Source of the DNA: Torymus aiolomorphi
Lineage: Eukaryota; Arthropoda; Insecta; Hymenoptera; Torymidae
Length of the DNA stretch: 64,000 nt
Reading direction: 5' to 3'
NCBI GenBank assembly: GCA_036365515.1
Contig: CM070876.1
Span: forward strand, 131,218,394 to 131,282,393
A program made the position numbers and the translations under genes. How positions within the stretch are numbered: position 1 is the first letter of the stretch; each line of letters opens with the position of its first letter. The notes beneath the pieces are model-generated. The model was not told the origin of the DNA and ran no database searches. It was given only the letters and a program-made list of their open reading frames with translations. Below, piece by piece: positions 1 through 12,479 of the stretch.

Positions 1-261
1 ACAACGAATACTTTCGTGCCTCAAACTTTTTTTTTATGCATTTTTCGAGGCAAGCGCGAATTTCGGCGCTTTCTTTTGCTCGCGGCCCCACTGTGCGGCG
101 TCGAGCTCGTTGACTTAATCCGCGACCAGGGTGGGATCCCCATGCCATGGCAGTCCCACAGGTGCTAGTAATGTTCTACAAGCCCTCTCACCCGTCAGAG
201 ATAATCCTAAGCCTTCGCCCAGACTACGACAGGGTAGAATTTAAAGAGTGGGCTTATCGTA
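1..261. other. Unassigned left edge
   Basis: No convincing reading frame or repeat boundary is visible. It is more GC-rich than the DNA to its right and might be the end of an element that starts outside the window. Confidence 0.3.
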
Positions 262-735
262 TACTTCGTTAAAAATATTAAATATCTAATTGCATCTTAC
301 ATTTAACCAAAATGTAACCTTCAGGTTAGGTCAGGTTTTATTTAATTAGTTTTATTTTCCAAAAAATCTTTAGGGATGAAACCTAAGTAACTCAAGGTTG
401 ATAAGACCCCAAATTACCTTATTAAAGTACTTTCCGAAACATGGATGTCTATGGATCAAATAAGAGATTATTTCTATGCTTTGGCTTTATAACATATCAC
501 AAATTCAGGTCTGCCTAATGCATATTTGCAAAAATATAGTCATTTTTATCTTTTTACCCTTGATAAAAGTTAAAATTAATCTAAAGGCTTGTGTAACTAA
601 GTATATGATAAATTAGCTTTCAATGAACTACATTTTTTATTTTACAGAGCCCTGTAAAGTACATACATGAATTTTGCACATTTGGTCCGAAATGTTCGAT
701 GAGCAGGTATTCAAGGGATCTTACTAAAGTGCTTT
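262..735. repeat. Diverged direct repeat, copy A
   Basis: This block matches a second block about 780 bp downstream. Both contain, in the same order, the CAGGTTAGG/GAGGTTAGG word, ACTTTCCGAAACATGGAT, a segment ending in GCATATTTGCAAAAAT, and TTTTACAGAGCCCTGTAAAG. The copies differ by many substitutions and small indels, so the duplication is old. No coding potential is seen. Confidence 0.75.
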
Positions 736-782
736 CTAAAACATGAATTTGCGTGACATCAATTGTATGTCAATGGCTGAGC

Positions 783-1003
783 GAAAGAAGAATGTATTTC
801 GGCGCGCGGATGAAGAACGACGTATCTCCGCGCGAGGATGAAGAACGACGTATCACGGCCCACGGTTTAAGAACGACGTATCTCGTCACGAGGATGAAGA
901 ACGACGTATTTCGTCATATACTGGCAGTGTATTCATCGTATAAGGGCGCCGAGATATGTCGTTCTTCGTCCAGGCGCCGAGATACATTCTTCTTCCGCCG
1001 AGC
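783..1003. repeat. Minisatellite with palindromic layout
   Basis: The word GAAGAACGACGTAT recurs about every 35-38 bp in four forward copies, followed by two reverse-complement copies (ATATGTCGTTCTTC and GATACATTCTTCTT). The outer copies can pair, so the block is an imperfect palindrome. It separates the two diverged direct repeats. A 96-codon open frame across it is a by-product of the repeat. Confidence 0.7.
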
Positions 1004-1043
1004 CGTCGATATTGTCCGTCGGTATTTTGTGGCTAGATACTAA

Positions 1044-1515
1044 AAAATCAAATATTTTTTACGCAGATTCATAAAAATATTACATTTAATCAAAATCTAA
1101 CCTTGAGGTTAGGACGGGTTTTATTAAATGCATAATGCAAACTTTTGATATTATTCGTAATGAAAGGTCGATAAAAATTCAAATTACCTTATTAAAAAAC
1201 TTTCCGAAACATGGATTTCTATAGACCAAATAAGAGATTGTTTTTATGCATTGGTTTTACAACATATAAAAAATCCAGGTATGCCTAACGCATATTTGCA
1301 AAAATTAAGATAGTCATTTTTATCTTTTCATCCTTGATAAGGGAAAGTTAAAATTAATCTAAAGGCTTGTGAAACGAAGTATAGGTACGATCAGTTAAAT
1401 TTCGATGAACTGCGTTTTTTATTTTACAGAGCCCTGTAAAGTTAATACATAAATTTTGCACGTGTGATCGAAAATTTCTATCGGCGTATATATCTGGGTG
1501 ACCTTATTTAAGTAC
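1044..1515. repeat. Diverged direct repeat, copy B
   Basis: Partner of the block at 262-735, with the same order of shared words and similar divergence. Downstream to about 1890 the DNA is AT-rich and shows nothing else that can be named. Confidence 0.75.
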
Positions 1516-1898
1516 CTTCCGAAACTTGAATTTTATAATTAACTTAGCTATATTCCATAGCAAGTTCGCAATAATATAGTTATATCTTAAGTTAAAATAG
1601 AATGCAAAATGTTATGCATGTTCTAAATATTAAAAAATGTGAGTTTGAGAAACTTAGTAAGAAATATATTTCATTATGGTCATAAATTTTTTTTTCAACA
1701 AATTTCTATTAGATTTTCAGAAATTGTTTTGAGAAAGTATTATTCAAACTTACATTTTAATGTAAATAAACGCACGTGCTTTGATTTGTGATTGTGGGTC
1801 TCTGTTCTTTTGCGCGCCGCGTGCCATCCGTGCGTTCCTAAACGCACTGTTAAATCGATAAAAAGAGGCGGAGGGTTGTCAGATCCGCCATGTTAGTA

Positions 1899-2239
1899 CA
1901 CGGAGAAAAATTCGGTGTAGCCCCTACCGTCGAGGTTTACGGGGTGTGCCGATTTGAGGTAGTGGGGGCTATACACTCAATCAGAGTAGCAGCTACCCCG
2001 AACGGCGCGCCTCTTACACCACTTCGGTATACTAGACAGCGTCTGCCCGTGCGAGATCAAGAAAAAGAGTAGCCACTGCACCGAAAAAGTATAGCCTTTG
2101 CGCCGGATAGTGGAGAGTAGATGCTGCGCGCGTAAAATGCGCAACAGCAGCGCCTTTTCCGCTCGCTGACTGCGCCGCTCGCTGAGCGCGACTGCCGCGC
2201 CGAGCGCAGGTTAGGACACGCACCGAATTTTTCTCCGTG
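1899..2239. mobile_element. MITE with CACGGAGAAAAATTCGGTG ends, TA flanks
   Basis: The first 19 bases, CACGGAGAAAAATTCGGTG, reappear as the reverse complement at the end, and each end is bordered by TA (1897-1898 and 2240-2241). A 341-bp element with TA target duplication and no transposase fits a Tc1/mariner-type MITE. The two short frames inside it, one on each strand, are not believed to be genes. Confidence 0.8.
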
Positions 2240-2767
2240 TAGGATTTGAATATCAACGCTGGTGTTATAAGCCGAACGCGAGCGAACGTGTGGCGTTATG
2301 TGACCCTGGTCTTAAAGGCACCCTTTGTTTCAGGGTCCCTTGTAGCGGGAGTAGTCAGATTTTAAATACTCCCGCCCACATTGCAGATTATGCCTGAATG
2401 TAGTTGATGCCTGATTTACATCAGAAAAATTATGAAAAAATATAAAAAATTTTAAAAAATTAAAAAAAAACTCTTGAAAAACAGCACAATTTTTTTTTCT
2501 CATTAGATCAAAAATCCCTACACTCATATGAGAATTATACTATTCAGGAGTAATTTAGTTCAAATCTGGAGTCAATCCATCCACAGGAAAATTTCAAAGC
2601 TTACGGTTAGTGAAAAAACTTGTTTCATCGATGACTATGGTTCTGACCATATAAAAGGCCCATCAGAGAAAGTTTTAAGGTAAGGTAAATATACCCACTT
2701 TTATATGTAAAAAGTATGAAATAATTAGTTTACATTTATGTATTAAAATGTGACTTCTTATTTCAGA

Positions 2768-3439
2768 GAAAAAAGGTGTCTAGCCCCCTTAATAGGAGCA
2801 CTTTTCTATATTAGTTCAGGAAGTAGATTAGATGTGAGTTATAGTGTTAATTATTTAAATAGATTCCAAAACTGTTACGATGAGACTCACTATAAATATG
2901 CATTAAGAATTTTAAAATATTTGTATTTGACTAAAGATTTAAAATTAAGTTATAAGAAAAATGATAAAGCAGATGTTCTTGAATGCTATGTAGATTCAGA
3001 CTGGACAGGAGATTGCGTTGATAGGAAATCAACGACTGGTTATATTGTAAGATTATATGGAAATGTGATTTATTGAAAATCAAGGAAACAAGGAAGCATA
3101 ACAAAGTCTTCAACAGCTGCAGAATATGTTGCACTGTCTGAAGCAGTGAGTGAAATTTTATTAATAAGAAATTTGCTATGTAGCTTTAAGATTGAAATTA
3201 AGGAACCCATTAATATGTACGAAGACAACTCTGGTGCTGTAAGTATTGCGAAATACGGAAATTTTACTAAGAAATCAAAGTACATTGAAGTACATTATCA
3301 TTTTGTGATTGAGAATTATGGAAAAGGTTTGATTGATGTAGTCAAAGTAAGTTCAGAAAAAAATGTAGCAGATATATTAACGAAATCACTTGGAAAATTA
3401 AGATTTAAGAAATTGCGAGAACTATTGAGTTTAATCTAA
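2768..3439 (+). pseudogene. Ty1/copia pol fragment (end of RT region and RNase H)
   Basis: The frame encodes the C-terminal part of a Ty1/copia polyprotein. LIGALFYISSGSRLDVSYSV lies at the RT/RNase H junction. It is followed by the RNase H signatures YVDSDWTGD, DRKSTTGYI, STAAEYVALSEA and the terminal ADILTKSLGK. A TGA at 3074 interrupts the frame where copia elements normally have Trp before the SRKQ-type motif, so the protein is split. Gag, protease, integrase and most of RT are absent, so the element is 5' truncated. An LTR follows about 40 bp after the stop. It is certain as a copia relic and not functional. Confidence 0.9.
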
Positions 3440-3479
3440 AGAATATTGTAATTGTGAGAGATATAAATGTAAGGAGGCG

Positions 3480-3912
<433 letters not shown>

Positions 3913-4342
3913 TACATGTAATTCATGTTCTTTTTATCTGTTGCTTTTTAAGGATGTTCTCCGACTCGAAACAGCAATTTTAGTTTTTATATTTTTATAT
4001 AATGTTTTATTAATTTGATAAAAGCAAGTCAAGCTTTCATCAAAACTTTCTTAAACAAATTGATATTGCGCCGTACTGGTAACTCGTATCATAAATTTTC
4101 CCATCGATACTCCTCCTGAAATTTCTTAACGAACAAAATAAGCTTTATTTCGTTAAGATCGGATAAAAAATAAAAAAATTTAAAGAACTTATTGAAGTTT
4201 CTGTCTTTAATTGTAACAATAGCCTAGTGACTATTGCCTGAATTCGTCTGAAAAATTTGTCTTATGTTCTTTCAAGTATATATTTGTTACATGTACTTAC
4301 TCTTGGATTATCAAATTAATAAAACATTATTTAAAAATATAA
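3913..4342. other. AT-rich spacer
   Basis: No reading frame, terminal repeat or RNA-like fold is recognised. It ends at the A that borders the Helitron-like CTAG terminus. Confidence 0.4.
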
Positions 4343-5680
4343 CTAGGGGGGCTGCGCCCCCCACACACACCTGCTCCTCGCTTCGCTCGTTGCCCGCCTC
4401 CTCCCTATGTAAAAACTTCGTTTTTAGATAATAGGCACGACCGCAATGCTCATAAAACCTTATAATTTTATTATTGCATTAATTGTAATACCTATTTTCA
4501 TCGTTATTATCATTAGAATATACATAAATACATCTCTGCAGTAAAATTTAAATGGAAATTATGCATTATAAGACCATGCATATAGATATATGTATTAGAT
4601 AACTTTTCAAATAGTCCATGATTCATATATAAATTAATTAAGTATTATTAATTGATATGATTAAAGTGCACATAGGAATATTAAATATATAAGTATAACT
4701 ATGACTGCAATTATATTTGAAATTAAAAACATTGTTTTCATAATTTCTATTTGAATTATAATAATAGTTTTTATTTTTATTTATGCAAATGTTGAATAGA
4801 AAAAAAATTTTATTTCAATGTTATCCACAACTTTTGTACTTGAAATTTTTGTGTTAAGTAAAATGCTTTTGAATAATATAAGGAAAAATACCGTTTCATT
4901 ACTCCGATTAATACAAAAATATAAAGTTAAATTTTACACAGTTTTAACGAAAACTGTAGACTAATCGCTCACTGGTATTCGTATAACTTATACATATACC
5001 GTATACAATTACGAAAAAATACTCGAGGCACATGGACACATACACTAATACCGCGAATAGGAGAAAAACAAAAAGAGAAAAATCAACACGGGTGCATTCG
5101 GCAATGGTGTAATCTGTCTTGGTACTGCGTGCGTGCTGAGTACAGCAGCCGGGTAACCGGTACTATCTCGGCTGTGTATAGTGCGTTCGCTCCAGCGGAA
5201 AGACGGCGACCTACGTGACCGTGAGTGCTCCCTGTAGGTATATAAGATATGGTATATCTATATATATGGATCGCGCGCGCTTTCTACTGCTAGCCCTAGT
5301 GAGTCTGTGTTGACTGCGGCCCTACGGCGGCGTGCCTGCGCGTATGTCCATGGTGTGTGATGTCAACAATCGCCGACTCCCGGCGTTCCCTGCAGTGATG
5401 ACGGCTGTTGCAATACGCCGCCCTGGAGGATGTCGTCCCTTTCATCGTGTTACTGATTAATGATAATATTTGTCAGAGACATAGGAAGGCAGCGTGTCGA
5501 CGGCGATAGTAAATTTCGTAAGCCCTTTCTCGTTCCTAACCTCTCTGATAGGTAAGCTGATGGTACTTTCTCTTGTTGCAGGTATCTGGCGACGAGAGTA
5601 GTGTAAAAGATGGGCACTGCTGCAGAATCTTTCTTGAGTGTGGTGATGTTGCTTGGCTCATTTATTTATTAGTCATATAT

Positions 5681-6094
5681 GAGGCGTTTCGCCTCAACTC
5701 TCCCAGCGCGGCGCGCGAGCGTCAAATCATGCTATTTTCAAGTCGTGTTTACGATATCAATATGAATTTCAAAAAATTATGTGATAAGCGTTTCCGATGT
5801 ATTTTTTCCTCAGCTTTCCAATGGTGTAAGTGGTTTTTCCGAAATTTTCCATTTTCACCCTCAAAAAGTATAAAACATACTATATCTCGGAAAGTATATT
5901 TTTAATATTTTTTTTTATCATCTAGATCGAAAGCTGAGCATTTTTTACGTCGGAAAGGATTTTTTGCAAAATTTGCTCGAATGTTTTTCTTAGAGAAACA
6001 GAACGCGAAAGAGCAGACGCAGCGTCTCCTTCGTGCGCGGTATGCGGCGCGCTGTACAGCGCGTGGACTAGATGTATTTCGCTCTCTAGTAACC
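5681..6094 (+). repeat. Left TIR of long-TIR transposon copy 1
   Basis: It pairs with 9322-9733 almost throughout, including GCAGACGCAGCGTCTCCTTC and ACGTCGGAAAGGATTTTTT. The main differences are homopolymer lengths, including a run of nine or more G only in the right arm. No separate gene is proposed here. Confidence 0.9.
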
Positions 6095-7400
6095 TTATTA
6101 TTTTTATTTATCATTTTTAATTCTTTATGGAATATCTTTTTGCACTTCGAATTTCACTTATATGCATGATTGACATTTTCATAGGTTATTTCGCAAAAAA
6201 AAACCGCTGCCAATTCTTTGGCACTTAGCTTCCTCAAACTAATTCATTGTTTCCTAATTAAAAATTGAAATTCTGAAAATACATTTTTCATAAAAAGGAA
6301 TGCTAAAGAATTTCAATAATACTTTGAACCGATGCGTCTTATACCAGTTTCTTGCAAAATAGTATATTATGTACCTATTTTAAAAAAAGCTTTCACAGAC
6401 CACCAAGTTTAAAAAAAATTGAGATTAAAAAGAGATAAAAGAAGGGGCTAAAAATGGCACTATTAATACGTTTTGATATTTTAATTTACTACATTATATA
6501 AAAATATTAAAATGATAGTTCTCGAAAATAAATGTATAATATATATTCATATAGATAATCACTTAAAATTGCAACACAATATTGCCACCAACAAGTGTAA
6601 TAAGTAACAGTTAAAATTTCAAGTCGATAAATAAATTATTTTTTGAGATATTAATTTTTTAAATATAAAAAAGTTTTCATTAATAACAAATGACAGAGTG
6701 AAGATATTTTAAATTTTAAATTTTAAAAAAAGAAAATGTAGGTAATTTGAATACCTTTTAAGAGAAGTATATTATTTTATGTAATAATTACTATAAGATA
6801 CGAAAAAATCAAAAAAACTAAAAATTAAAAATCGTTTTTTGGTTATAAAACAAAAGAAAATCAATAAAATCCCAAATCCATCAGGGTACTTTCCTTTTGC
6901 CACAAGACGAAGCGAATAAGCTTTACCCGACGAAAATCGGTTAATTAGTTTCGGAGATATTAAGAGTTGAAATATACACACACACACACGCACACACACA
7001 TACATACATCCACGAAATCAAAAATCATCAAAATCAAATAATATACACATATACCACCATAAAACATCTTTTTGAAGACTTTTTTTCGAAAATTTTTTTC
7101 ACCGTTACAAAGCTTCCTCTTTGAGGAAGCAAAAACATTACAATCAATTTGAAATAGCAGACGCAACGCTTCTCACTTACTTTTTACCCGATAGGTGGCT
7201 TGCGTATAGAAAATTTTTGCCCGAGAGTAATTTGTTGTATCCAATTATATAAGTCTGATGAATTTTCGATCTTTGTTATCCTTGAAATTGTTTAAGAATT
7301 TTAACGCTGTTTCCGTTATATTTGTGTTCTTCGTGTGTTTGCTGATTAAATCATAATTTATTTTTGGTTTATTTATTGCATTTATTTTCTCGCTACTGAA
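6095..7400. other. Non-coding interior of transposon copy 1
   Basis: AT-rich spacer between the left TIR and the transposase start. The part at about 6205-6310 resembles the reverse complement of about 35730-35890 (AACCGCTGC, TTGGCACTTAG, TTCCTCAAA words), so it is a dispersed repeat. A short CA-rich tract lies at 6975-7005, next to CGAAAATCGGTTAATTAGTT, a word group that recurs loosely near 16670. No gene is seen. Confidence 0.5.
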
Positions 7401-9270
7401 ATGGATCCAGCTTTGAAGCTGAAATGCATAAATCCTTTTAATAAAATTAATCACTCTGTGCGTAAAAATTTGTCGAATTTTCCTTCAATATTTAGGAGTG
7501 CGTATCCCCTCGTATCAGAAAACGTGAAAATTTGTTCCAACTGTCAACGTCAACTTTATAAACATAAGTTAGATTTACCTTCATGCGATGCCAAAAAAGC
7601 TAAAATTGAATGTACTGATGAATATCATAAAGCAGGCGTGGCAGTTCTCAACCAATTAAAAAAAAAATTTTTAGAATCACCGGGTAAGGAAGATAAAATT
7701 CAGCTACTCACGCTTGCTCCTGATTTTTGGTCTCGCAGAGACTTAATCAGAGAGTTCGGTTGTACTGAGTGGGAAGCTCGAGAAGCGAAAAAGTTAGTAA
7801 CTGAAAGTGGAATTTTTTCAAAACCTGAAAAGAAAAGGGGCAAAATATTTCCAGTTGAAAGTGTAGATTCAGTTAAACGCTTTTATGAGAGGGACGATAT
7901 TAGTCGTGTAATGCCCGGATTAAAAGATTGTATATCTGTTAAGCAGGATAATGGTAAAAGAGAACATGTACAGAAAAGGTTACTACTTGGTAATTTACGT
8001 GAAATTTATTGTTTATTTAAAAAGAGCATGAATCTGTTAATATTGGCTTCACTAAATTTACTCAATTGAGGCCGCCGCATTGTGTTCTAGCGGGAAGCAG
8101 TGGTACGCATAATGTATGCGTATGTGTACACCACGAAAATATCAAGCTGATGTTAAATGCTATTAATTTACAGAGTTTAACTGAAGGTACTCGACTATTT
8201 CTTAAAAACTACCACGATTGCATCCAAGCAATCGTACGTAGTAATGCTAGTTCGAAATGTTACTTGGGAGACTGTTTAGATTGCCCCAATATGCCTGTAT
8301 TACGGAAACATTTGCTTGAATGTTTTGAGAGAAATGATATTTTTCAAATACAGTATGAGTCATGGCTTCAGACAGATCGTTGCACAATAGTATCTACAAC
8401 TGTAAATGTTTATGAATTCATGAACATACTGGGAGAAAAATTAATAAAATTTAAAACTCATGACTTCTTTGCGAGAGAACAATATCTTTTCTTAAGCGAT
8501 TTGAAAAAAAACCTTCAAAAAGGAGAATTCCTTGTTTGTTGTGATTTTGCAGAAAACTATGCGTTTATAGTGCAAAATTCAACACAATCGTTCCACTGGA
8601 ACAATAATCAAGCAACAGTTTTTACAACAGTGGTATATTATAACGAAAATCAAGATCTTAAACATATAAGCATTGCTATAATTTCTGATAATCTAAATCA
8701 CGATACTGTTGCTGTTTATGAATATCAAAAAATTATAATATCGTATTTAAAAAGTAATTTCATAGTCAAGAAAATTTATTACTTAACTGATGGAGCAGGT
8801 CAGCATTTTAAGAACAAGTCTACCTTCCAAAATCTTCTGTTTCATCAAAAGATTTTGGAGTTCCTGCTGAATGGCATTTTCATGCAACAGCGCACGGTAA
8901 AGGTGCGTGCGATGGTATAGGCGCAAATTTGAAAAGAGGGGCGAAAAGAGCAAGTCTTCAACTCTCTTCGAGTAATCATATTTTAACACCAGAAGACCTT
9001 TACAACTGGGCTTTACGTAATTGCAAAGAAACTAAAGTTTTTTACAGCACTAAAGAGACCTATGAAAAAGCCGTTTTGAAACTAAAATCAAGGTTAAGTA
9101 AAATTAAATCTATACCGGGAACTTTACAGTACCATGCCGTTATTCTAATGAATAAAACAACATTAATACTAAAAAAAATGTCAATGAGTTCAGAATATCA
9201 AATCTTCCCTAAAAAACCCGTAAAACAAAACAAAATAAAATTATCTATTTTAAAAAAAAAGAATTATTAA
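7401..9270 (+). pseudogene. Transposase-like protein, two frameshifts
   Basis: About 620 codons, read in three consecutive frames: 7401-about 8020, about 8020-8850, about 8850-9270. Each switch occurs at an A-rich run, so one-base indels are likely. The N-terminus has a Cys pair (CSNC) followed by charged DNA-binding-like sequence. The middle has PHCVLAGSSGTHNVCVCVHH. The C-terminal half carries regularly spaced acidic motifs: CCDFAENYAF, SDNLNHD, TDGAGQHFKN and, across the second shift, HGKGACDGIGA. These are plausible RNase H-like catalytic acidic residues. The protein at 58569-60219 (minus strand) is homologous over nearly its full length. It lies between long inverted repeats, so transposase is inferred from context and motifs. 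Confidence 0.8.
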
Positions 9271-9321
9271 TATAAATACTAGTTTATTGTTGCTATTATT
9301 AAGGAAATCAAAATTTTAAGT

Positions 9322-9733
9322 GGTTGTTAGAGAGCGAAATGCATCTAGTCCACGCGGTGTACAGCGCGCCGAAAACCGCGCGCGAAGGAGACGCTGCGTC
9401 TGCTCTTTCGCGTTCTGTTTCTCTAAGAAAACATTCGAGCAAATTCTGAAAAAAATCCTTTCCGACGTAAAAAATGCTCAGCTTTCGATCTAGGGGGTAA
9501 AAAAAAATATTAATATACTTTTCGAGATATAGTATGTTTTATACTTGTTGGGGGGGGGGAAATGGAAAATTTCGGAAAAACTACCTACGCCATTGGAAAG
9601 CTGAGGAAAAAATACTTCGGAAACGCTTATCACATAATTTTTTGAAATGCATATTGATATCGTAAACACGACTTGAAAATAGCATGATTTGACGCTAGCG
9701 CGCCGCGCTGGGAGAGTTGAGGCGAAACGCCTC
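9322..9733 (-). repeat. Right TIR of long-TIR transposon copy 1
   Basis: Inverted partner of the left arm, ending in CGCCTC and bordered by ATAT. It contains a G9-10 tract at about 9551-9560 that replaces ordinary sequence of the left arm. Confidence 0.9.
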
Positions 9734-10602
9734 ATATGTGGTTTTCAGATACTCAACTTCCCATGTGTGTGTTTGACTCTTATACTAGTGGCTCTGTGTA
9801 TAGTTAATCTACTGCTGCTGCCTTCAATGACTCTGAGGCTGGAGGTGTTTTCAGCAGTGAAACAATCAATGAGGTTCCACCAGTCTTTCCTCTCTAATTG
9901 TTACAGGTAGCTGATGCAGCGAGAATAGTGAACAACAACCAGACTTTTCTTTTATATGGTAATGTTTTTTTCTGTCAACTATTCATTAGTCATATGTGGT
10001 TTCTAGGTGCTGCTCAACTCTCCTCGCTTGTCTCCCAGATCAGTGGGTAATCTGTTCAGGTGTTTTATTCATCCCTACTGTGAGGCAGTCCTTGAGATTA
10101 AGACACACATGACAGTCTCTATCAGTATTTTCCTCCCAGATGGCTATTAGATAATTCTGAGTAGACTGTCATGCATGGAGTAGTGCCTGCCCTGAGCCGT
10201 CCAGCCTCAATTTGCAGCTTCTCCAGCTCTATATCAGTGATCTTCAAGTGTTAGTGCTTTAAAATGTGAGGGGATAGATAATTAGGAACTGGGGGATATC
10301 ATAAAAGTTTTGTGTGTGTGGTTAGATGCGATACGGATAGGCAGTTGTCGCTAGTCATATTAGTTCATATAGTTAATTCCTGAGTTTAGTCAGGGTATAC
10401 GAACTCATTTCAGGATATCTGTTGTTATAATACATCCTTATGTATTTCGCAGACTTTTACTAAGTGAGACTTGCCAATTTAATAGTTGTCCAGGACACTG
10501 TAAGACTGACAAAGTCAGCATTGCATTCTTTATATATTGAACTTTACTATATTACAAAATCTATAACACATACATTACATTAGTTTTTTTTGCGTAATAT
10601 GA

Positions 10603-12479
10603 TATTACTTTAACATGTACTTTTATAATATTAGACAATTTTGACTCTCTTAGTTCAATCGCTTAGGTTTTGTGAACATAATTAACAGGTTAAGCTGTGT
10701 AATTTTATATGTAATTTCTAATTGTTATCAAAACAGTAAGAAAACATAATTATAGATTTTTAACAACCGAATTATTAAACATTTTTCCAATTTCGATTTT
10801 ACCACATACTAAGTTCTCTAGATCATTGACAAGAAATTGTAAGTTTTGACAGCTTTTATGTAACAGTTTTTGTTAGTTATTGTTTTAGTTTTTTTCATTG
10901 GTATTTAAACGATATCTATATCCTTTGTATTTAAGAATTCTATTGGAAATCAATTCTTTGTACGATAAGCAAAAATCGTCTATTTTATGTATATTTTGGC
11001 GTTTAAAATCGTTTTTATAAGTCTAAGTCGTCGGGAGTTAATTTACGTGAAAATATTAAATAGGAAAAAGTTTTGTTTAACTATATCTATAGCTTATGTA
11101 TTGAATATTTTTCTGTAAAATCAAATTCTGTTATGTTATAGCCGAAAGTCGTCCATTTTATGTATATATTAGCGTTAAAATCGTTTTTATTAGTCTAACT
11201 CGTCACGAGTTGATTTACACAAAAATGTTAAATAGAAAAAAGTTTTGTTTAAATATTATCTACAACTTTTGTATTTAACATTTTTGTGTAAAATCAAATC
11301 CTGTCAAGTTATAGCCTAAAATCGTCAATTTTTGACCTTTTTTGCCATTTTTCGCAGTTATCTTGGCAAATATTGCTCGTAGAAGAAAGTGTCCGATAAT
11401 AAAAAGATGTATTTTAATTAGTTTTAGTAGATAGGCTTGTAGACATTAGCTTAAAATTAATTTTTTTAGACATTAAGCTTAAAAATCGATATTTTTATAT
11501 GTTTCTTTGTGCTCGCATTTTGAAAGTTTTTCATCGATCTTTCTCAATTGAGAACCAGCACTTAGGTATAATTAGAGGAGTATTTTCCCGCAATCCCGAT
11601 GGAATCGGTTGAAAATTCATTGAGATAATCGATAAACTTGATTACATACGGACGTACAGACATACATACATCATAGAAAACATTTAAAACACACTCATTT
11701 TGGCTGGAAACGACTTTTCACATATTAAATTCTTAGTTTTTAAAGTGGCACAATTTTCGCTACGGTGAAATTATAAGGCTCTCCCGAGTAGAGGTCGTGC
11801 CTTTACTTGCGCGAGTACCCATGCGATTGCTCGCGCGATTAGTCGCGCGATTACTCGCGTGATTTTTTTCAGTATAGGGTAACGTACTACTTAACGCCCA
11901 AGAGGCCCAATAGCTCACATACTCCTACAAAACGTTATAGAACCTACGTACTTTACGCCCGTGTGGGCGAAAATTATTATAATTACATAACTATAATGCT
12001 TTCTTTTTATTTCTAAAATTCATAAGAATTTTTTCAGATATTTACGAAAAGTCAAAGCCTATATAGAAAAATTATATAGTTACCAACAAATCAGTATTTT
12101 TCATTATTCTTTCACAATTTTGAACTTTCTATAATATTACTCATCTTGGGAGGACAATCCCTGTTGAAAAGACCTCATAAAATACTATAAAAAAAAAAAT
12201 TTTTTATCGAAATTTCAGAGGTTTTTGCACCCGGAGATCCTGATAAAATACTACATATTATTATAAACCTATAAGGGTTTATCGGATTGAAACTATTAGT
12301 TCTATAGTACACCCCTCATAAGATATGACAAACCGTAATTTTTTATAGGGATTTATAATAGGGTCTAATATTAATATGAAAATAATTTCAGTAATTTATA
12401 GTAACTTATAAGGTATATATTACTAATAAAATATATTTGATTTGCATTTATCTGGTTTTATAAGAATTTTCACAACTTT
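10603..12479. other. AT-rich region with a 175-bp duplication
   Basis: No gene is seen. A unit of about 175 bp occurs twice in tandem at roughly 10975-11147 and 11148-11320. Both contain TTTTATGTATAT, AAAATCGTTTTTAT and AAAAAGTTTTGTTTAA, and part of it recalls 4805-4870. A short GC-containing array of CGCGCGATTA-like units lies at 11815-11865. The rest has no named content. Confidence 0.55.

Larger units (their letters stand above)
5681..9733 (+). mobile_element. Long-TIR DNA transposon, copy 1 (Sola-like?)
   Basis: Arms of about 412 bp in inverted orientation (5681-6094 and 9322-9733, mostly identical) enclose a transposase-like gene. The ends are GAGGCGTTTCGCCTC, itself a small hairpin, and each side is bordered by ATAT (5677-5680, 9734-9737). 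The related uninterrupted repeat at 49.5-51 kb shows that this DNA was added. A 4-bp ATAT duplication with GAG-type ends and a D-rich transposase suggests the Sola group, but I could not search profiles. Because ATAT is self-complementary, a 2-bp AT duplication cannot be excluded. Confidence 0.8.
4343..10602 (-). mobile_element. Helitron-like element, copy 1 (interrupted)
   Basis: Read on the minus strand, the element ends in a GC hairpin (stem GGGGGGC/GCCCCCC, loop of three) directly followed by CTAG and then T. It begins with TC preceded by A. This is the Helitron pattern: no target duplication, insertion between A and T. A related copy at 49479-51003 has the same two ends. The copies align from about 4985 to 5673 and from 9738 to 10602. 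The gap holds a 4.05-kb DNA transposon, and about 600 bp near 4380-4985 is present only here. No Rep/helicase frame exists, so it is non-autonomous. The class assignment rests on ends alone. Confidence 0.65.
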
